Shown here: piece after piece, positions 1 to 7,520 of the stretch | Layout: every line of letters begins with the position of its first letter | Position numbering within the stretch: position 1 is the stretch's first letter | Origin: an uncultured Clostridium sp. | Lineage (GTDB): Bacteria > Bacillota > Clostridia > Oscillospirales > Butyricicoccaceae | Reading direction: 5' to 3' | DNA: 64,000 bases | Assembly: GCA_947427035.1 (NCBI GenBank) | Contig: CANEGK010000002.1 | Coordinates: 26,567-90,566 of the forward strand | Program-made: the position numbers and the translations under genes | Notes under the pieces: generated by a model | What the model was told of the DNA's origin: nothing | The model's database searches: none | What the model saw: only the letters and a program-made list of their open reading frames with translations

Positions 1-1310
1 AGCAGCACGACGCCCTTGAGAATGCTCGAAACGGTGATGCTCCACCAGATGCCGTTGAGGCCGAGGGCCGTCGACGAAAGGACCATGGCCATGGGAATGC
101 GCGCCGACGTCAGCACAATGCTGTTGAGAGAGGGGGGCAGGGTCTTTCCAAAACCGGAAAAAGCGCCGCCCGTCATGATTTCGATGCAGGAGAAAAGCTG
201 CGAAAGCCCGAGGATTTTCAGGTAATCGACGCCGAGCGGCAGCGCTTCCGCTTCGCGGATAAAGATACGGAAGATAGGGGCTGCGCCCAAAATGAGCAGC
301 AGAGAGGTGAAAACACCCCAAACCGTCATGACAATGAGCGAGTCGCGGAAGCCGCGTTTGGCGCGCGCGAAGTTGCCGGCGCCGTGGTTTTGCGCCACAA
401 AGGAGTTGAGGGCGGCGCCGAAGCCTTCGGCCGTCATCCACGAAATGGATTCGATCTGCCCGCCGACCTTTTGCACGGCGACCGCCGTGTCGCCAAAGCT
501 GGAAACAGTGCGCGCCAGAACCATTGAAATGCTGGTGAAGAGCGCGCTCTGCACAGCCGTCGGCAGCCCGATGCGCAGAATATCCCGCATTTTTTTGGCG
601 TCGGGCCTTTTCAGTATATTGACATCGCAGAGCAGGTGCGTGTCGCGCCGGGCATACAGAATGTACAGCAGCGTGACGAGCGCCTGCGCCAGCACGGTGG
701 CAACGGCGGCGCCGGTTACTCCCATGGCGGGCAGCGGCCCCAGGCCGAAAATGAGCAGAGGATCCAGAACGATGTTGAGCACCAGCCCGACGGCTGTCAC
801 GGCAAAGGGGGTGCGGCTGTTGCCGGTCACGGTGATGAGGCCGGTAAAAACCTGGTTGACGGTGCTGAAAAGGATCAGCCCGCCCGTGATGAGCAGATAA
901 GATTCGGCGTCTTTGATGACCTGTGCGCCGTTGAGCCGAAAAAAGCCGATGAGCGGGCCGGTGAATAGCGCCATGACAAGGCCGAAGGCCACGCTGAGCC
1001 CGACCTCAAGCTGTAAGGCGTTCTGGGCGTATTGGGCGGCCTCGTGCTTTTCGCCGGCGCCCAGACGGTGGCCGGCGTTGACCTGGCCGCCGGTGCGCGC
1101 CAGCGTCGCGACCGCCTGTGAAAGCCAGCCGTACATGCCGGCGGCGCCGATGCTGGCCACCGCGTCGGCGCCCAGGCGGCCGATCCAGATCATATCGATC
1201 ATATTATACGCCATCTGCAAAAGCGACGTCGCCATAATGGGTACGGCCAGCCGCGCCAGCGACGAAAAGATGTTGCCTTCGAGTAAATTGACGGTGCGTG
1301 TGCGTGCCAT
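1..1310 (-). CDS. MATE family efflux transporter (C-terminus cut by window edge)
   Basis: This is a multidrug/toxin extrusion type secondary transporter of the cytoplasmic membrane, expected to use a Na+ or H+ gradient. The reading frame is open from the ATG at 1310 to the first base of the window, about 436 codons, so only a few C-terminal residues are missing. The N-terminus (MARTRTVNLLEGNIFSSL...) and the following segment with MIDMIWIGRLG are typical of the family, and the rest is a series of hydrophobic helices. An AGGAGG-type ribosome binding site precedes the start. The gene has its own promoter with a dyad in its leader. Substrate is not predictable. Confidence 0.9.
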   Translation of the reverse strand, partial: MARTRTVNLLEGNIFSSLARLAVPIMATSLLQMAYNMIDMIWIGRLGADAVASIGAAGMYGWLSQAVATLARTGGQVNAGHRLGAGEKHEAAQYAQNALQLEVGLSVAFGLVMALFTGPLIGFFRLNGAQVIKDAESYLLITGGLILFSTVNQVFTGLITVTGNSRTPFAVTAVGLVLNIVLDPLLIFGLGPLPAMGVTGAAVATVLAQALVTLLYILYARRDTHLLCDVNILKRPDAKKMRDILRIGLPTAVQSALFTSISMVLARTVSSFGDTAVAVQKVGGQIESISWMTAEGFGAALNSFVAQNHGAGNFARAKRGFRDSLIVMTVWGVFTSLLLILGAAPIFRIFIREAEALPLGVDYLKILGLSQLFSCIEIMTGGAFSGFGKTLPPSLNSIVLTSARIPMAMVLSSTALGLNGIWWSITVSSILKGVVL

Positions 1311-1333
1311 GAAACGCCTCCTGAAAAATAAAC

Positions 1334-1345
1334 GAACAAATGTTC
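1334..1345. promoter_or_regulatory. Dyad GAACA-AA-TGTTC in MATE gene leader, candidate operator
   Basis: A perfect 5-bp inverted repeat with a 2-bp centre lies between the predicted start of transcription and the ribosome binding site of the MATE gene. Its position suits a repressor site, and short dyads of this shape are common for TetR-type repressors. No regulator gene is adjacent in the visible sequence. Operator function is inferred. Confidence 0.4.
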
Positions 1346-1364
1346 AAAAGAGTCGACAGAATGC

Positions 1365-1375
1365 ATTGTAGCACA
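1365..1375 (-). promoter_or_regulatory. Extended -10 promoter of MATE gene
   Basis: On the minus strand the sequence reads TGTGCTACAAT: a TACAAT -10 box with an upstream TG motif. It is about 55 bases from the MATE start codon. No convincing -35 box was seen, as is usual for extended -10 promoters. Confidence 0.45.
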
Positions 1376-1421
1376 GCGGCGCAGGAAAAGCAAGGGGGCC
1401 GGGGAAAAAGTCCGGCCCGTC

Positions 1422-1450
1422 TTGAAGCGCACAGGCGCCTGTGGTAAAAT
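1422..1450 (+). promoter_or_regulatory. Sigma-A promoter of hydrolase gene with a palindrome in the spacer
   Basis: TTGAAG (1422-1427) and TAAAAT (1445-1450) are separated by 17 bases. The spacer holds a perfect 14-bp palindrome, CACAGGCGCCTGTG (1430-1443). The promoter rules out the in-frame ATG at 1422 as start, because that codon would lie upstream of the transcript. Confidence 0.6.
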
Positions 1451-1508
1451 AAAATATACGGAAAAAGAAAAACCATCCGGGCGGCGCGGAAAAGAAAGGA
1501 AGAGCGGA

Positions 1509-2402
1509 ATGAAGTATATCGAGCAGCAGCGCGCGCACATCCCCGCCGATACGGCCTTTGTCCGGCGGAAGTTCCTCGACCTGCCCTACATGCAGGGCGG
1601 CGAGCGGCAGACGCTTGACATCTACCTGCCCAACGAGGGGGACGGGCCCTTTCCCGTCGTCATCGATATTTTCGGCGGCGGCTGGTATTTCGGGCAGAAA
1701 AGCTCGCATAAGCTCGAGCCCGCCCTGCACCTTCTGCGCCGCGGCTTTGCCGTTGCCAGCATCAATTATTCGCTGTCATGGCAGGCGCAGTTCCCCGCGC
1801 AGGTGCAGGAAATCAAGACGGCCATCCGCTTTGTCAAAGCGTCGGCCGCGCGTTATGGGCTGGACAAAAGCCGCGTCGCCCTGCTGGGCGAGTCGGCGGG
1901 GGCGCATTACGCGGCGCTGTGCGCCGTTTCGTCGGCTGCCGGGCAGCTGGAGGACAAAAGTCTGGGCTGGGCGGAAGAGAGCAGCGAAGCGCAGGCCGTC
2001 ATCGCCGTGTACTGCCCGTCGGACCTCGGCCGGCTGCGCGAGGATTTCTGGGTCATGGGGCAGGAAAGCGACCTGCCCGAAACGGGGGAAAGCGATTCGA
2101 TGGAGGGGGCGCTGTTCGGCCGCCGCGCCCCGCGCGACGTGCCCGAGCTGGTGCGTCTGGCCAATCCCGTGACCTATATCACCGGCCGGTGCCCGCCTTT
2201 TCTCTTCCTGCACGGGGACCGCGACCGCGTCATACCCGTGCAGCAAAGCCGCGTGCTGGCCGCCGAAATCATGCGCGCCTGCGGCCGCGCGGCCGTGGAG
2301 TATCACATTGTCGAGGGCGCAAAGCACGACATCCACGACTTTGAACGCGAGGATTTGTACGATTTGGAAGCGGATTTTCTGCGCCGCAAGCTTGGAATGT
2401 AA
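1509..2402 (+). CDS. Alpha/beta hydrolase, esterase/lipase-like (BD-FAE/hormone-sensitive lipase type)
   Basis: A 297-residue cytoplasmic serine hydrolase. The oxyanion-hole segment reads DIFGGGW (residues 53-59, where relatives have HGGG), the nucleophile elbow is GESAG (127-131, Ser129), the acid is probably Asp239 in HGDRDRVIP, and the base is His273 in GAKHDI. No signal peptide is visible. The start at 1509 is chosen because the upstream in-frame ATG overlaps the promoter; AAAGGAAGAG is the ribosome binding site. It is transcribed alone and convergent with the YbjQ gene. Likely substrates are small carboxyl esters or acylated sugars, but the sequence does not say which. Confidence 0.88.
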   Translation: MKYIEQQRAHIPADTAFVRRKFLDLPYMQGGERQTLDIYLPNEGDGPFPVVIDIFGGGWYFGQKSSHKLEPALHLLRRGFAVASINYSLSWQAQFPAQVQEIKTAIRFVKASAARYGLDKSRVALLGESAGAHYAALCAVSSAAGQLEDKSLGWAEESSEAQAVIAVYCPSDLGRLREDFWVMGQESDLPETGESDSMEGALFGRRAPRDVPELVRLANPVTYITGRCPPFLFLHGDRDRVIPVQQSRVLAAEIMRACGRAAVEYHIVEGAKHDIHDFEREDLYDLEADFLRRKLGM

Positions 2403-2404
2403 AG

Positions 2405-2431
2405 AAAAAGGACGCGGCAGCGTCCTTTTTT
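2405..2431. terminator. Bidirectional rho-independent terminator
   Basis: AAAAAGGACGC pairs with GCGTCCTTTTT around a GGCA loop, with T-runs on both strands. It sits between the convergent hydrolase gene and the YbjQ gene, and its edge touches the YbjQ stop codon. Confidence 0.85.
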
Positions 2432-2745
2432 CATCCGATGATTTTGACCGCCGTGCCGTAGGCGATGACCTCGGCCGCGCCCTGCTTGACCGAAGAGCTG
2501 GCGTAACGCATGTTGACGACGGCGTCGGCCCCCATCGCTTCGGCGTCTTCCACCATGCGCTTGACGGCGATTTGCCGCGCCTGGTTGAGCATTTCGGTGT
2601 ATTCGGTGATTTCGCCGCCCACCAGCCCTTTGACGCCGGCCATGAAGTCCTTGCCAAAATGCCTGGACTGCACGATGCTGCCTTTGGCGACGCCGAGCGC
2701 CTCGATCTGCTTGCCGGGAATGTGATCAATATTGAGAAGCAGCAT
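2431..2745 (-). CDS. YbjQ/UPF0145 family protein
   Basis: A 104-residue cytoplasmic protein that matches the YbjQ family over its full length: KQIEALGVAKGSIV near the N-terminus, a central RQIAVKRMVEDAEAMGADAVVNMRY helix region, and the C-terminal EVIAYGTAVKI strand. Family members are small oligomeric proteins sometimes called heavy-metal-binding, but no function is proved. The first 20 bases overlap the end of the upstream MerR gene, so the two are probably translationally coupled, which links this protein to whatever that regulator senses. Confidence 0.88.
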   Translation of the reverse strand: MLLLNIDHIPGKQIEALGVAKGSIVQSRHFGKDFMAGVKGLVGGEITEYTEMLNQARQIAVKRMVEDAEAMGADAVVNMRYASSSVKQGAAEVIAYGTAVKIIG

Positions 2746-3376
2746 CCTCTTCGCCCCCTTTCAGTTCGCGGATGCGCCGTATAAGCGCCAGTATGACGCC
2801 GACAATGACGGCGGCAGGCAGGATAAAGAGCAGAGCGGCCAGCATAAACGGCGGCGCGTTTTCAGCGTCGGCGGCCAGCGCCCAGGCGACCAGCCCGATG
2901 ACATACAGCATGAGCGCAATGAGAACGGCCGCAACGACGGCCGGCCCGATAAACTTCCGCCGGATGTCGTTCTTTTTGATGTTCACAAAACGGGATCCCT
3001 CTCTTTCCAATCCGTCGATGTGCGCAAGGTACTGGGCGGCATCGAGCGTCGGGTAGCCTTCGCCGCGGCCGCTCAGCAGCGTGCAGATCGACTGCATGTT
3101 TTGCAGGCTTTCACGCGTGTGCTCCAGCTCGGCGACGTGCGCGCGCAGCGCGTCGGCCAGGGGCACGCGGTTTTCCTGGATGGCGCGGATGCGCTCGAGC
3201 GGCATGTCCAGCTTGCGCAGCAGCTTGATTTTCTGAAGCTCGGCGACGTCGCTCTCACTGTAATCGCGGTAGCCGTTCTGGCTGTCGCGCCCGGGGGACA
3301 AAAGTCCCTCGGCCTCGTAAAAGCGGATGTTGCGGCGGGTTATGCCGACAAGCTGTTCAACCTGATGAATCTTCAC
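2726..3376 (-). CDS. MerR family transcriptional regulator with C-terminal membrane anchor
   Basis: A 216-residue protein. Residues 1-70 are a MerR winged helix (VKIHQVEQLVGITRRNIRFYE, then GYRDYSESDV), followed by a dimerisation helix to about 115. The C-terminal part has two strongly hydrophobic segments (roughly residues 140-165 and 172-193) and a basic tail, so the regulator looks anchored in the membrane. The GTG at 3376 is chosen because AAGGGGCG lies just before it and a promoter (3402-3430) lies upstream; an ATG at 3430 would fall in that promoter. It is co-directional with the upstream cupin gene and overlaps the downstream YbjQ gene by 20 bases. Confidence 0.85.
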   Translation of the reverse strand: MKIHQVEQLVGITRRNIRFYEAEGLLSPGRDSQNGYRDYSESDVAELQKIKLLRKLDMPLERIRAIQENRVPLADALRAHVAELEHTRESLQNMQSICTLLSGRGEGYPTLDAAQYLAHIDGLEREGSRFVNIKKNDIRRKFIGPAVVAAVLIALMLYVIGLVAWALAADAENAPPFMLAALLFILPAAVIVGVILALIRRIRELKGGEEDAASQY

Positions 3377-3401
3377 GCAGAGCGCCCCTTTCCATGACCA
3401 G

Positions 3402-3430
3402 CTTATACCCTGCACCGGGTGGAAGGTCAA
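3402..3430 (-). promoter_or_regulatory. Promoter of the MerR gene
   Basis: On the minus strand TTGACC (3425-3430) and TATAAG (3402-3407) are 17 bases apart, ending about 25 bases before the GTG start. A small CACC-C-GGTG dyad lies in the spacer, where MerR regulators normally bind, so autoregulation is possible. Confidence 0.55.
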
Positions 3431-3449
3431 GAGAGATCCGGAGAAAAGC

Positions 3450-3794
3450 CTATAAAATGACGATGGCCAGCATCTCGGCCGGTTCGGACGACAGGTTTTT
3501 GGCCCAGTGGGAATCGCCGCCGCCGGTGAACATGATATCGCCTGCGTGCAGAATCTTCTGCTCGCCGTTGTCGCCGACGGTGATTTCGCCCGACAGGCAG
3601 TAATAAATCTCGGCGTCGGGGTTGTGCGGGTGCTCGCCTATCGAGACGCCGGGCAGCAGCGTCATGCGCGAGCACAGGCTGCATTTGCCCAGCAGCTCGC
3701 CCTGTTCCAGCAGGTGAAGGGTTTTGATTTCACCGCTGCCGCCGCGCAGATCCTTTTTGATCTCGGTGCGCATGTCCTGCGTGTGCTTTACCAT
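3450..3794 (-). CDS. Cupin domain protein
   Basis: A 114-residue single-domain cupin. The first metal-binding motif is visible as GEHPHNPDAEIYYCLSGE (about residues 52-69), with the His, His and Glu expected of the family. The second is GDIMFTGGGDSHWAKN (about 83-98), with its His. Four cysteines, including CSLCS, are present near residue 38. Such stand-alone cupins bind a metal and serve as small enzymes or ligand-binding proteins; the substrate is unknown. It has its own promoter, divergent from the IclR gene, and stands first in a minus-strand group with the MerR and YbjQ genes. Confidence 0.85.
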   Translation of the reverse strand: MVKHTQDMRTEIKKDLRGGSGEIKTLHLLEQGELLGKCSLCSRMTLLPGVSIGEHPHNPDAEIYYCLSGEITVGDNGEQKILHAGDIMFTGGGDSHWAKNLSSEPAEMLAIVIL

Positions 3795-3832
3795 AAAAAA
3801 TCCCTCCGTTTTATTGTGGTCAGACTGCTGCT

Positions 3833-3861
3833 ATTATACCGTTTCGCGGCGGCAAAAACAA
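3833..3861 (-). promoter_or_regulatory. Promoter of cupin gene
   Basis: Minus-strand TTGTTT (3856-3861), 17-base spacer and a consensus TATAAT (3833-3838), followed by GGAGGGA before the ATG. It lies back to back with the IclR gene promoter that begins at 3872. Confidence 0.65.
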
Positions 3862-3871
3862 GACGGAACGG

Positions 3872-3901
3872 TTGCAAAAGGCAGCCGCAGTATGGTATGA
3901 T
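3872..3901 (+). promoter_or_regulatory. Promoter of IclR-asparaginase operon
   Basis: TTGCAA (3872-3877), 18-base spacer, TATGAT (3896-3901). It places the transcript start near 3908, which rules out an in-frame ATG at 3872 as the IclR start. Confidence 0.55.
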
Positions 3902-3940
3902 GAAACGAATAAAGCGCCTGATGCTCAGGGGGGATGGGGT

Positions 3941-4717
3941 ATGCCCAGGTCAGAGGGGGTCGTCGCGGCCGTCGACCGCGCCGTCGACATTATCGAATAC
4001 ATTTACCAGCAGGGCGGCGAATGCTCGCTCAGCGGCATTGCGCAGGGACTGTCCATTCCGAAAAGCGCCGTGCACCGTATGCTGCAAACGCTGAAAAACC
4101 GCAATTTTATTTATCAGGACGAGCAGACCGGCCGCTACGGGCTGGGAACCCGTCTTTTTGTGCTGGGGCGCATGATCGAAGAGAAAAACGCCTTTGTCAG
4201 CGTCGTCCGCCCCTATGCGGACCGGCTCAACGCGCGCTATAACGAGTGCGTTCACGTCACGGTGCCTTACAACGGCGGCGACGAGCTGCCGCGCCAGCTG
4301 CTGATTGCAAAGATCCAGAACCCGCAGAGCGTGCTGCGCGTCTCGCCGTCGGTCGGCGCTTTGACCTACTGCCACGCTTCGGCCAGCGGCAAGTGTATGC
4401 TGGCCTTTTCGCAGCCCGGATTTTTGGACAGGTACCGCGGCCGGCCGCTCATCGGCTTTACCGAAAACACCATCACCGACTGGGACACGCTCGACCGGCA
4501 GCTCGCCGAAATCCGGCAGAAGGGCTACGCCACCGAGGACGGCGAGACCGAGCTGGGGCTTTCATGCACGGCGGCGCCGGTGCTCAACCGCAGGGGCGAG
4601 CTGTGCGTCGTCATCTCGGTGTCGGGGCCGACCAGCCGCATCCGCGCGCTGAATCAGGCGCAGCTTGTCGCCGACCTGAAGCAGGTCGCGCTCGACATGC
4701 AGCAGGGGATATCGTAA
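3941..4717 (+). CDS. IclR family transcriptional regulator
   Basis: A 258-residue regulator. Residues 1-70 form the IclR winged helix-turn-helix (AVDIIEYIYQQGG, LSIPKSAVHRMLQTL, TGRYGLG); the rest is the IclR effector domain, including SASGKCMLAF and the conserved GYATEDGE stretch. The ATG at 3941 follows a purine-rich AGGGGGGATGGGG. The gene is 12 bases upstream of the asparaginase gene on the same strand and the two are surely co-transcribed, so it probably controls asparagine use and itself. The effector is unknown. The family contains both activators and repressors. Confidence 0.9.
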   Translation: MPRSEGVVAAVDRAVDIIEYIYQQGGECSLSGIAQGLSIPKSAVHRMLQTLKNRNFIYQDEQTGRYGLGTRLFVLGRMIEEKNAFVSVVRPYADRLNARYNECVHVTVPYNGGDELPRQLLIAKIQNPQSVLRVSPSVGALTYCHASASGKCMLAFSQPGFLDRYRGRPLIGFTENTITDWDTLDRQLAEIRQKGYATEDGETELGLSCTAAPVLNRRGELCVVISVSGPTSRIRALNQAQLVADLKQVALDMQQGIS

Positions 4718-4729
4718 GGGGGCGGAAAA

Positions 4730-5737
4730 ATGAAAAAGATTCTGATGCTGACGACGGGCGGCACCATTGCGTCCATCCCGGGGGCCGACGGGCTGGCCCC
4801 GCGCGGGAGCGATGAAATTAAAAGCCACCTGGGCAGCGGCTTTGACGGGTATGAGGTGACGACGCGTGAAATTTTCACGCTGGACAGCACCAACATCCAG
4901 CCCGAAGAGTGGAAGATTATCGCCGCATCCATCTACGAGGGGTTCCGCACAGGCGGCTATGACGGCATCGTCGTCACCCACGGCACCGACACGATGGCCT
5001 ACACCGCGTCCATGCTGTGTTTCATGCTGAAAAACCCGCCGGTGCCCGTGGTGCTGACCGGCTCGCAGCTGCCCATTTCGCAGCCGCTGACCGACGCCGT
5101 TTTGAACCTGCGCTGCGCCTTTGCGATGGCGGGCAGCGGCCGGCCGGGCGTTTTTGTCGCTTTTGACCGCAAAATCATCCTCGGCTGCCGCGCCGTCAAG
5201 GTGCGGACTACCGGCTTTGACGCTTTTGAAAGCGTCAATTGCCCGCCCGTCGGCCTGATAAGCGCCGCCGGGCTCAGCCTGCGGGAAGAGGGCCTGCCGC
5301 CCGCAGGAGGCAAGCCGGCGCTCGACACGACGATTGACACGGGGGTGTTCCTGCTCAAGCTGACGCCGTGTACCAGCCCGTCCATCATCGACATGCTCAT
5401 TGATTCGGGCATCCGCGGCATTGTCATCGAAGCCTTCGGCGCCGGCGGCATCCAGTTCATCCGCCGCGACTTTGTCTCGCGGCTCGAACGCGCGGCGCGG
5501 GAGAAAATCCCTGTCGTCGTGTGCAGCCAGTGCCTGTACGAATCGAGCGAGCTGTCGATTTACCAGGTGGGGCAGAAGGCGCTGGAGCAGGGGGTCATTC
5601 AGGGCTATGACATGACGAGCGAGGCCGCCGTGACCAAGCTGATGTGGGCGCTTGGCAGAACGCGCGACGTGGCCGAAATCCGCGAGCTGTTCGCGCACAG
5701 CCTGGCAGGCGAGATCAACGTCCCGCAGACTGAGTGA
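4730..5737 (+). CDS. ansA: L-asparaginase
   Basis: A 335-residue enzyme that hydrolyses L-asparagine to aspartate and ammonia. The nucleophile motif TGGTIAS is at residues 9-15 (Thr12) and the second threonine/aspartate pair lies in THGTDTM (83-89, Thr86-Asp87); Lys157 in RAVKVRT is the likely catalytic lysine. There is no signal peptide, so this is the cytoplasmic type I form. GGGGGCGG precedes the ATG. It forms a two-gene operon with the IclR regulator and ends at a hairpin at 5757-5793. Confidence 0.95.
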   Translation: MKKILMLTTGGTIASIPGADGLAPRGSDEIKSHLGSGFDGYEVTTREIFTLDSTNIQPEEWKIIAASIYEGFRTGGYDGIVVTHGTDTMAYTASMLCFMLKNPPVPVVLTGSQLPISQPLTDAVLNLRCAFAMAGSGRPGVFVAFDRKIILGCRAVKVRTTGFDAFESVNCPPVGLISAAGLSLREEGLPPAGGKPALDTTIDTGVFLLKLTPCTSPSIIDMLIDSGIRGIVIEAFGAGGIQFIRRDFVSRLERAAREKIPVVVCSQCLYESSELSIYQVGQKALEQGVIQGYDMTSEAAVTKLMWALGRTRDVAEIRELFAHSLAGEINVPQTE

Positions 5738-5756
5738 AAATATTGTGGAAAAACAG

Positions 5757-5793
5757 GCGGCCAGACGGTATATTTACAGCTTGGCCGCTTTTT
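5757..5793 (+). terminator. Terminator after asparaginase gene
   Basis: GCGGCCA (5757-5763) pairs with TGGCCGC (5782-5788) around an 18-base loop and is followed by five T. The large loop makes it weaker than the other terminators here. Confidence 0.6.
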
Positions 5794-6096
5794 GCAGATA
5801 AAAAATCACATGACCAGTAAAACGGTCGAAAATTGTGACGGCTGGACAAAATGTAGGAGTTTTTACAGAAAAAATGTGAAATATGCACAAAGAAAATGTA
5901 AAAAATAGACTAAATTACGCCTTTCATCTTGCAGTTTGAAAATAGATATGTTATATTAAAAACGTTCATAGTACGTTCATAGAATATTTAAATTCTCGCG
6001 GCCATATCTATCAGGTAAAACACGACAGGGCCTCTTTTACGTGGAGAAGGGAAGGCGGGTCTGCCGGTTTTATAAAAAAATTGTAGGAGGTCTACC
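5794..6096 (+). promoter_or_regulatory. AT-rich upstream region and leader of the DUF819 gene
   Basis: No gene is visible here. The region is clearly more AT-rich than its flanks. A good promoter lies at 5929-5957: TTGCAG (5929-5934), 17-base spacer, TATATT (5952-5957). The transcript would start near 5964, on top of a tandem repeat, and run about 130 bases before the start codon. TAGGAGGT precedes the ATG. Within the leader I see only weak hairpins, such as GGCGGGTCTGCC near 6053, and no riboswitch I can name. Confidence 0.5.
5962..5982 (+). repeat. Tandem repeat ACGTTCATAG x2 at predicted +1
   Basis: ACGTTCATAG occurs at 5962-5971 and again at 5973-5982, an 11-base period, that is one helical turn. 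It directly follows the -10 box of the DUF819 gene promoter and could be a direct-repeat operator. Only the repeat itself is seen; function is inferred. Confidence 0.45.
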
Positions 6097-7314
6097 ATGC
6101 TTAATCTATTGTTGGCTGAAGAAGCTGCAACCCTGGTTAAAGCAGACGACACTTGGGTATTGTGGACAATCCTGATCGTTTTCGCCGCCATCTCCATTTA
6201 TTGCGAACAGCATTATAAATGGGCGGAAAAGCTGTCGGGCCCGGTCATCGGCCTTATTCTGGCCGTTGTCGCCACAAACGTCAAAATCATCCCGGCTTCG
6301 GCGCCGGTGTATGACATCGTCTGGGATTACTGCATTCCCCTGTCGGTGGCCATGCTCTTGTTCAGGGCCGATATCAAAAAGATCGTCAAAGATACCGGCA
6401 AAATGTTCATCTGCTTCAATATCGGCGCCGTCGGTACGCTGCTCGGCGCGGTAATCGCCTATTTTGCCCTGCGCAACGCCATTCCCGACCTTGACAAGAT
6501 GGCGGGCGTTCTGACCGGCTCGTACATCGGCGGCGGCGTCAACCTGTTTGCCGTTGCTTCGTCGGTCGGTATGAATGAAACCCTGCTCTCGGCCGAGGTT
6601 GTGGCCGACAACTTTGTCATGGCCATCGCTTTCTTCCTGCTGCTGTGGCTGCCGAGCAGCAAATGGGGCAAAAAGAACTACAAGCACCCGCACCAGGAAG
6701 AGGTCGAGGCCCGCGGCGTCAGCGCGGAAGGCCAGACGCTGGCCGGCTCGTACTGGGGCAAAAAGGAAATTTCGCTGCTTGATCTGGCCATGACCATTTC
6801 CACTGCGTTCGTGGTTGTCACCGTGGCCACCAAAATCGCCGGCCTGCTCGGCGGCGTCACCAGCGGCCTGCTGAAGACCATTGTCGGCAACCAGTTTGTC
6901 ATCCTGACCATTGTCGCGGTGGCTCTGGCGTCCATCTTCCCGAAATTCTTCTCCAACCTCAAGGGCGCGCAGGAGATCGGCACCTTCCTCATCTACATCT
7001 TCTTCGTTGTCATCGGCTGCCCGGCCGACCTGTGGAGCGTCATCAAGAACGCGCCGCTGCTCTTTGTCTTCTGCGGCATCATCGCTCTTGTCAATATCGT
7101 CACTCTGCTGGGGCTTGGCAAGCTCTTCAAGCTGCCTATCGAAGAGCTGACCGTTTCCTCCAACGCCAACCTGGGCGGCCCGTCCTCGGCGGCTGCTATG
7201 GCGGTTGCGAAGGGGTACGACAACCTCATTATCCCCGCCATTCTCGTCGGCCTGTACGGCTACATGATTGGCACGCCGCTCGGCCTGGTCATTACCGATT
7301 TGCTGTCCCGGTAA
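6097..7314 (+). CDS. DUF819 family integral membrane protein (YjcL-like)
   Basis: A 405-residue polytopic protein with about ten hydrophobic segments spread over its length. Family hallmarks are the segment SYIGGGVNLFAVA (about residues 141-153) and the C-terminal SSNANLGGPSSAAAMAVAKG (about 354-373), an inverted-repeat arrangement like that of other carboxylate/amino-acid permeases. The function of DUF819 is not established; a transport role is likely from topology. It follows the asparaginase gene but has its own promoter and terminator, so it is a single-gene unit. It could export or import an amino-acid-derived acid. Confidence 0.85.
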   Translation: MLNLLLAEEAATLVKADDTWVLWTILIVFAAISIYCEQHYKWAEKLSGPVIGLILAVVATNVKIIPASAPVYDIVWDYCIPLSVAMLLFRADIKKIVKDTGKMFICFNIGAVGTLLGAVIAYFALRNAIPDLDKMAGVLTGSYIGGGVNLFAVASSVGMNETLLSAEVVADNFVMAIAFFLLLWLPSSKWGKKNYKHPHQEEVEARGVSAEGQTLAGSYWGKKEISLLDLAMTISTAFVVVTVATKIAGLLGGVTSGLLKTIVGNQFVILTIVAVALASIFPKFFSNLKGAQEIGTFLIYIFFVVIGCPADLWSVIKNAPLLFVFCGIIALVNIVTLLGLGKLFKLPIEELTVSSNANLGGPSSAAAMAVAKGYDNLIIPAILVGLYGYMIGTPLGLVITDLLSR

Positions 7315-7336
7315 GCGCCAGCTGCAAAGTCTATAG

Positions 7337-7369
7337 AAAAGCCGGATCCTTGGGGATCCGGCTTTTTTC
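7337..7369 (+). terminator. Terminator after DUF819 gene
   Basis: A 13-bp perfect stem (AAAAGCCGGATCC with GGATCCGGCTTTT) closes a TTGG loop, followed by a T-run. Confidence 0.9.
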
Positions 7370-7402
7370 TGCCCGCAGGCAGGCCGGGGCCCGATATTCC
7401 GG

Positions 7403-7442
7403 CGCGGCAGCATAAGCCTGCTCGGGCCGCCGCGATTTTTTT
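7403..7442 (+). terminator. Second, orphan hairpin with T-run
   Basis: CGCGGC (7403-7408) pairs with GCCGCG (7428-7433), followed by seven T. No gene lies between this and the terminator at 7337-7369. It may be a back-up terminator or the end of a small untranslated RNA; neither can be decided from sequence. Confidence 0.35.
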
Positions 7443-7452
7443 GGCCGCCCTT

Positions 7453-7480
7453 TTGTTTTCACCGGACGCGCCGATATAGT
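7453..7480 (+). promoter_or_regulatory. Candidate promoter of the coiled-coil protein gene
   Basis: TTGTTT (7453-7458), 16-base spacer, TATAGT (7475-7480), about 40 bases before the start codon. Confidence 0.45.
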
Positions 7481-7520
7481 AAATAAAGGGACTGTCGCCC
7501 GGCAGGGAGGGGGAGCGGGC

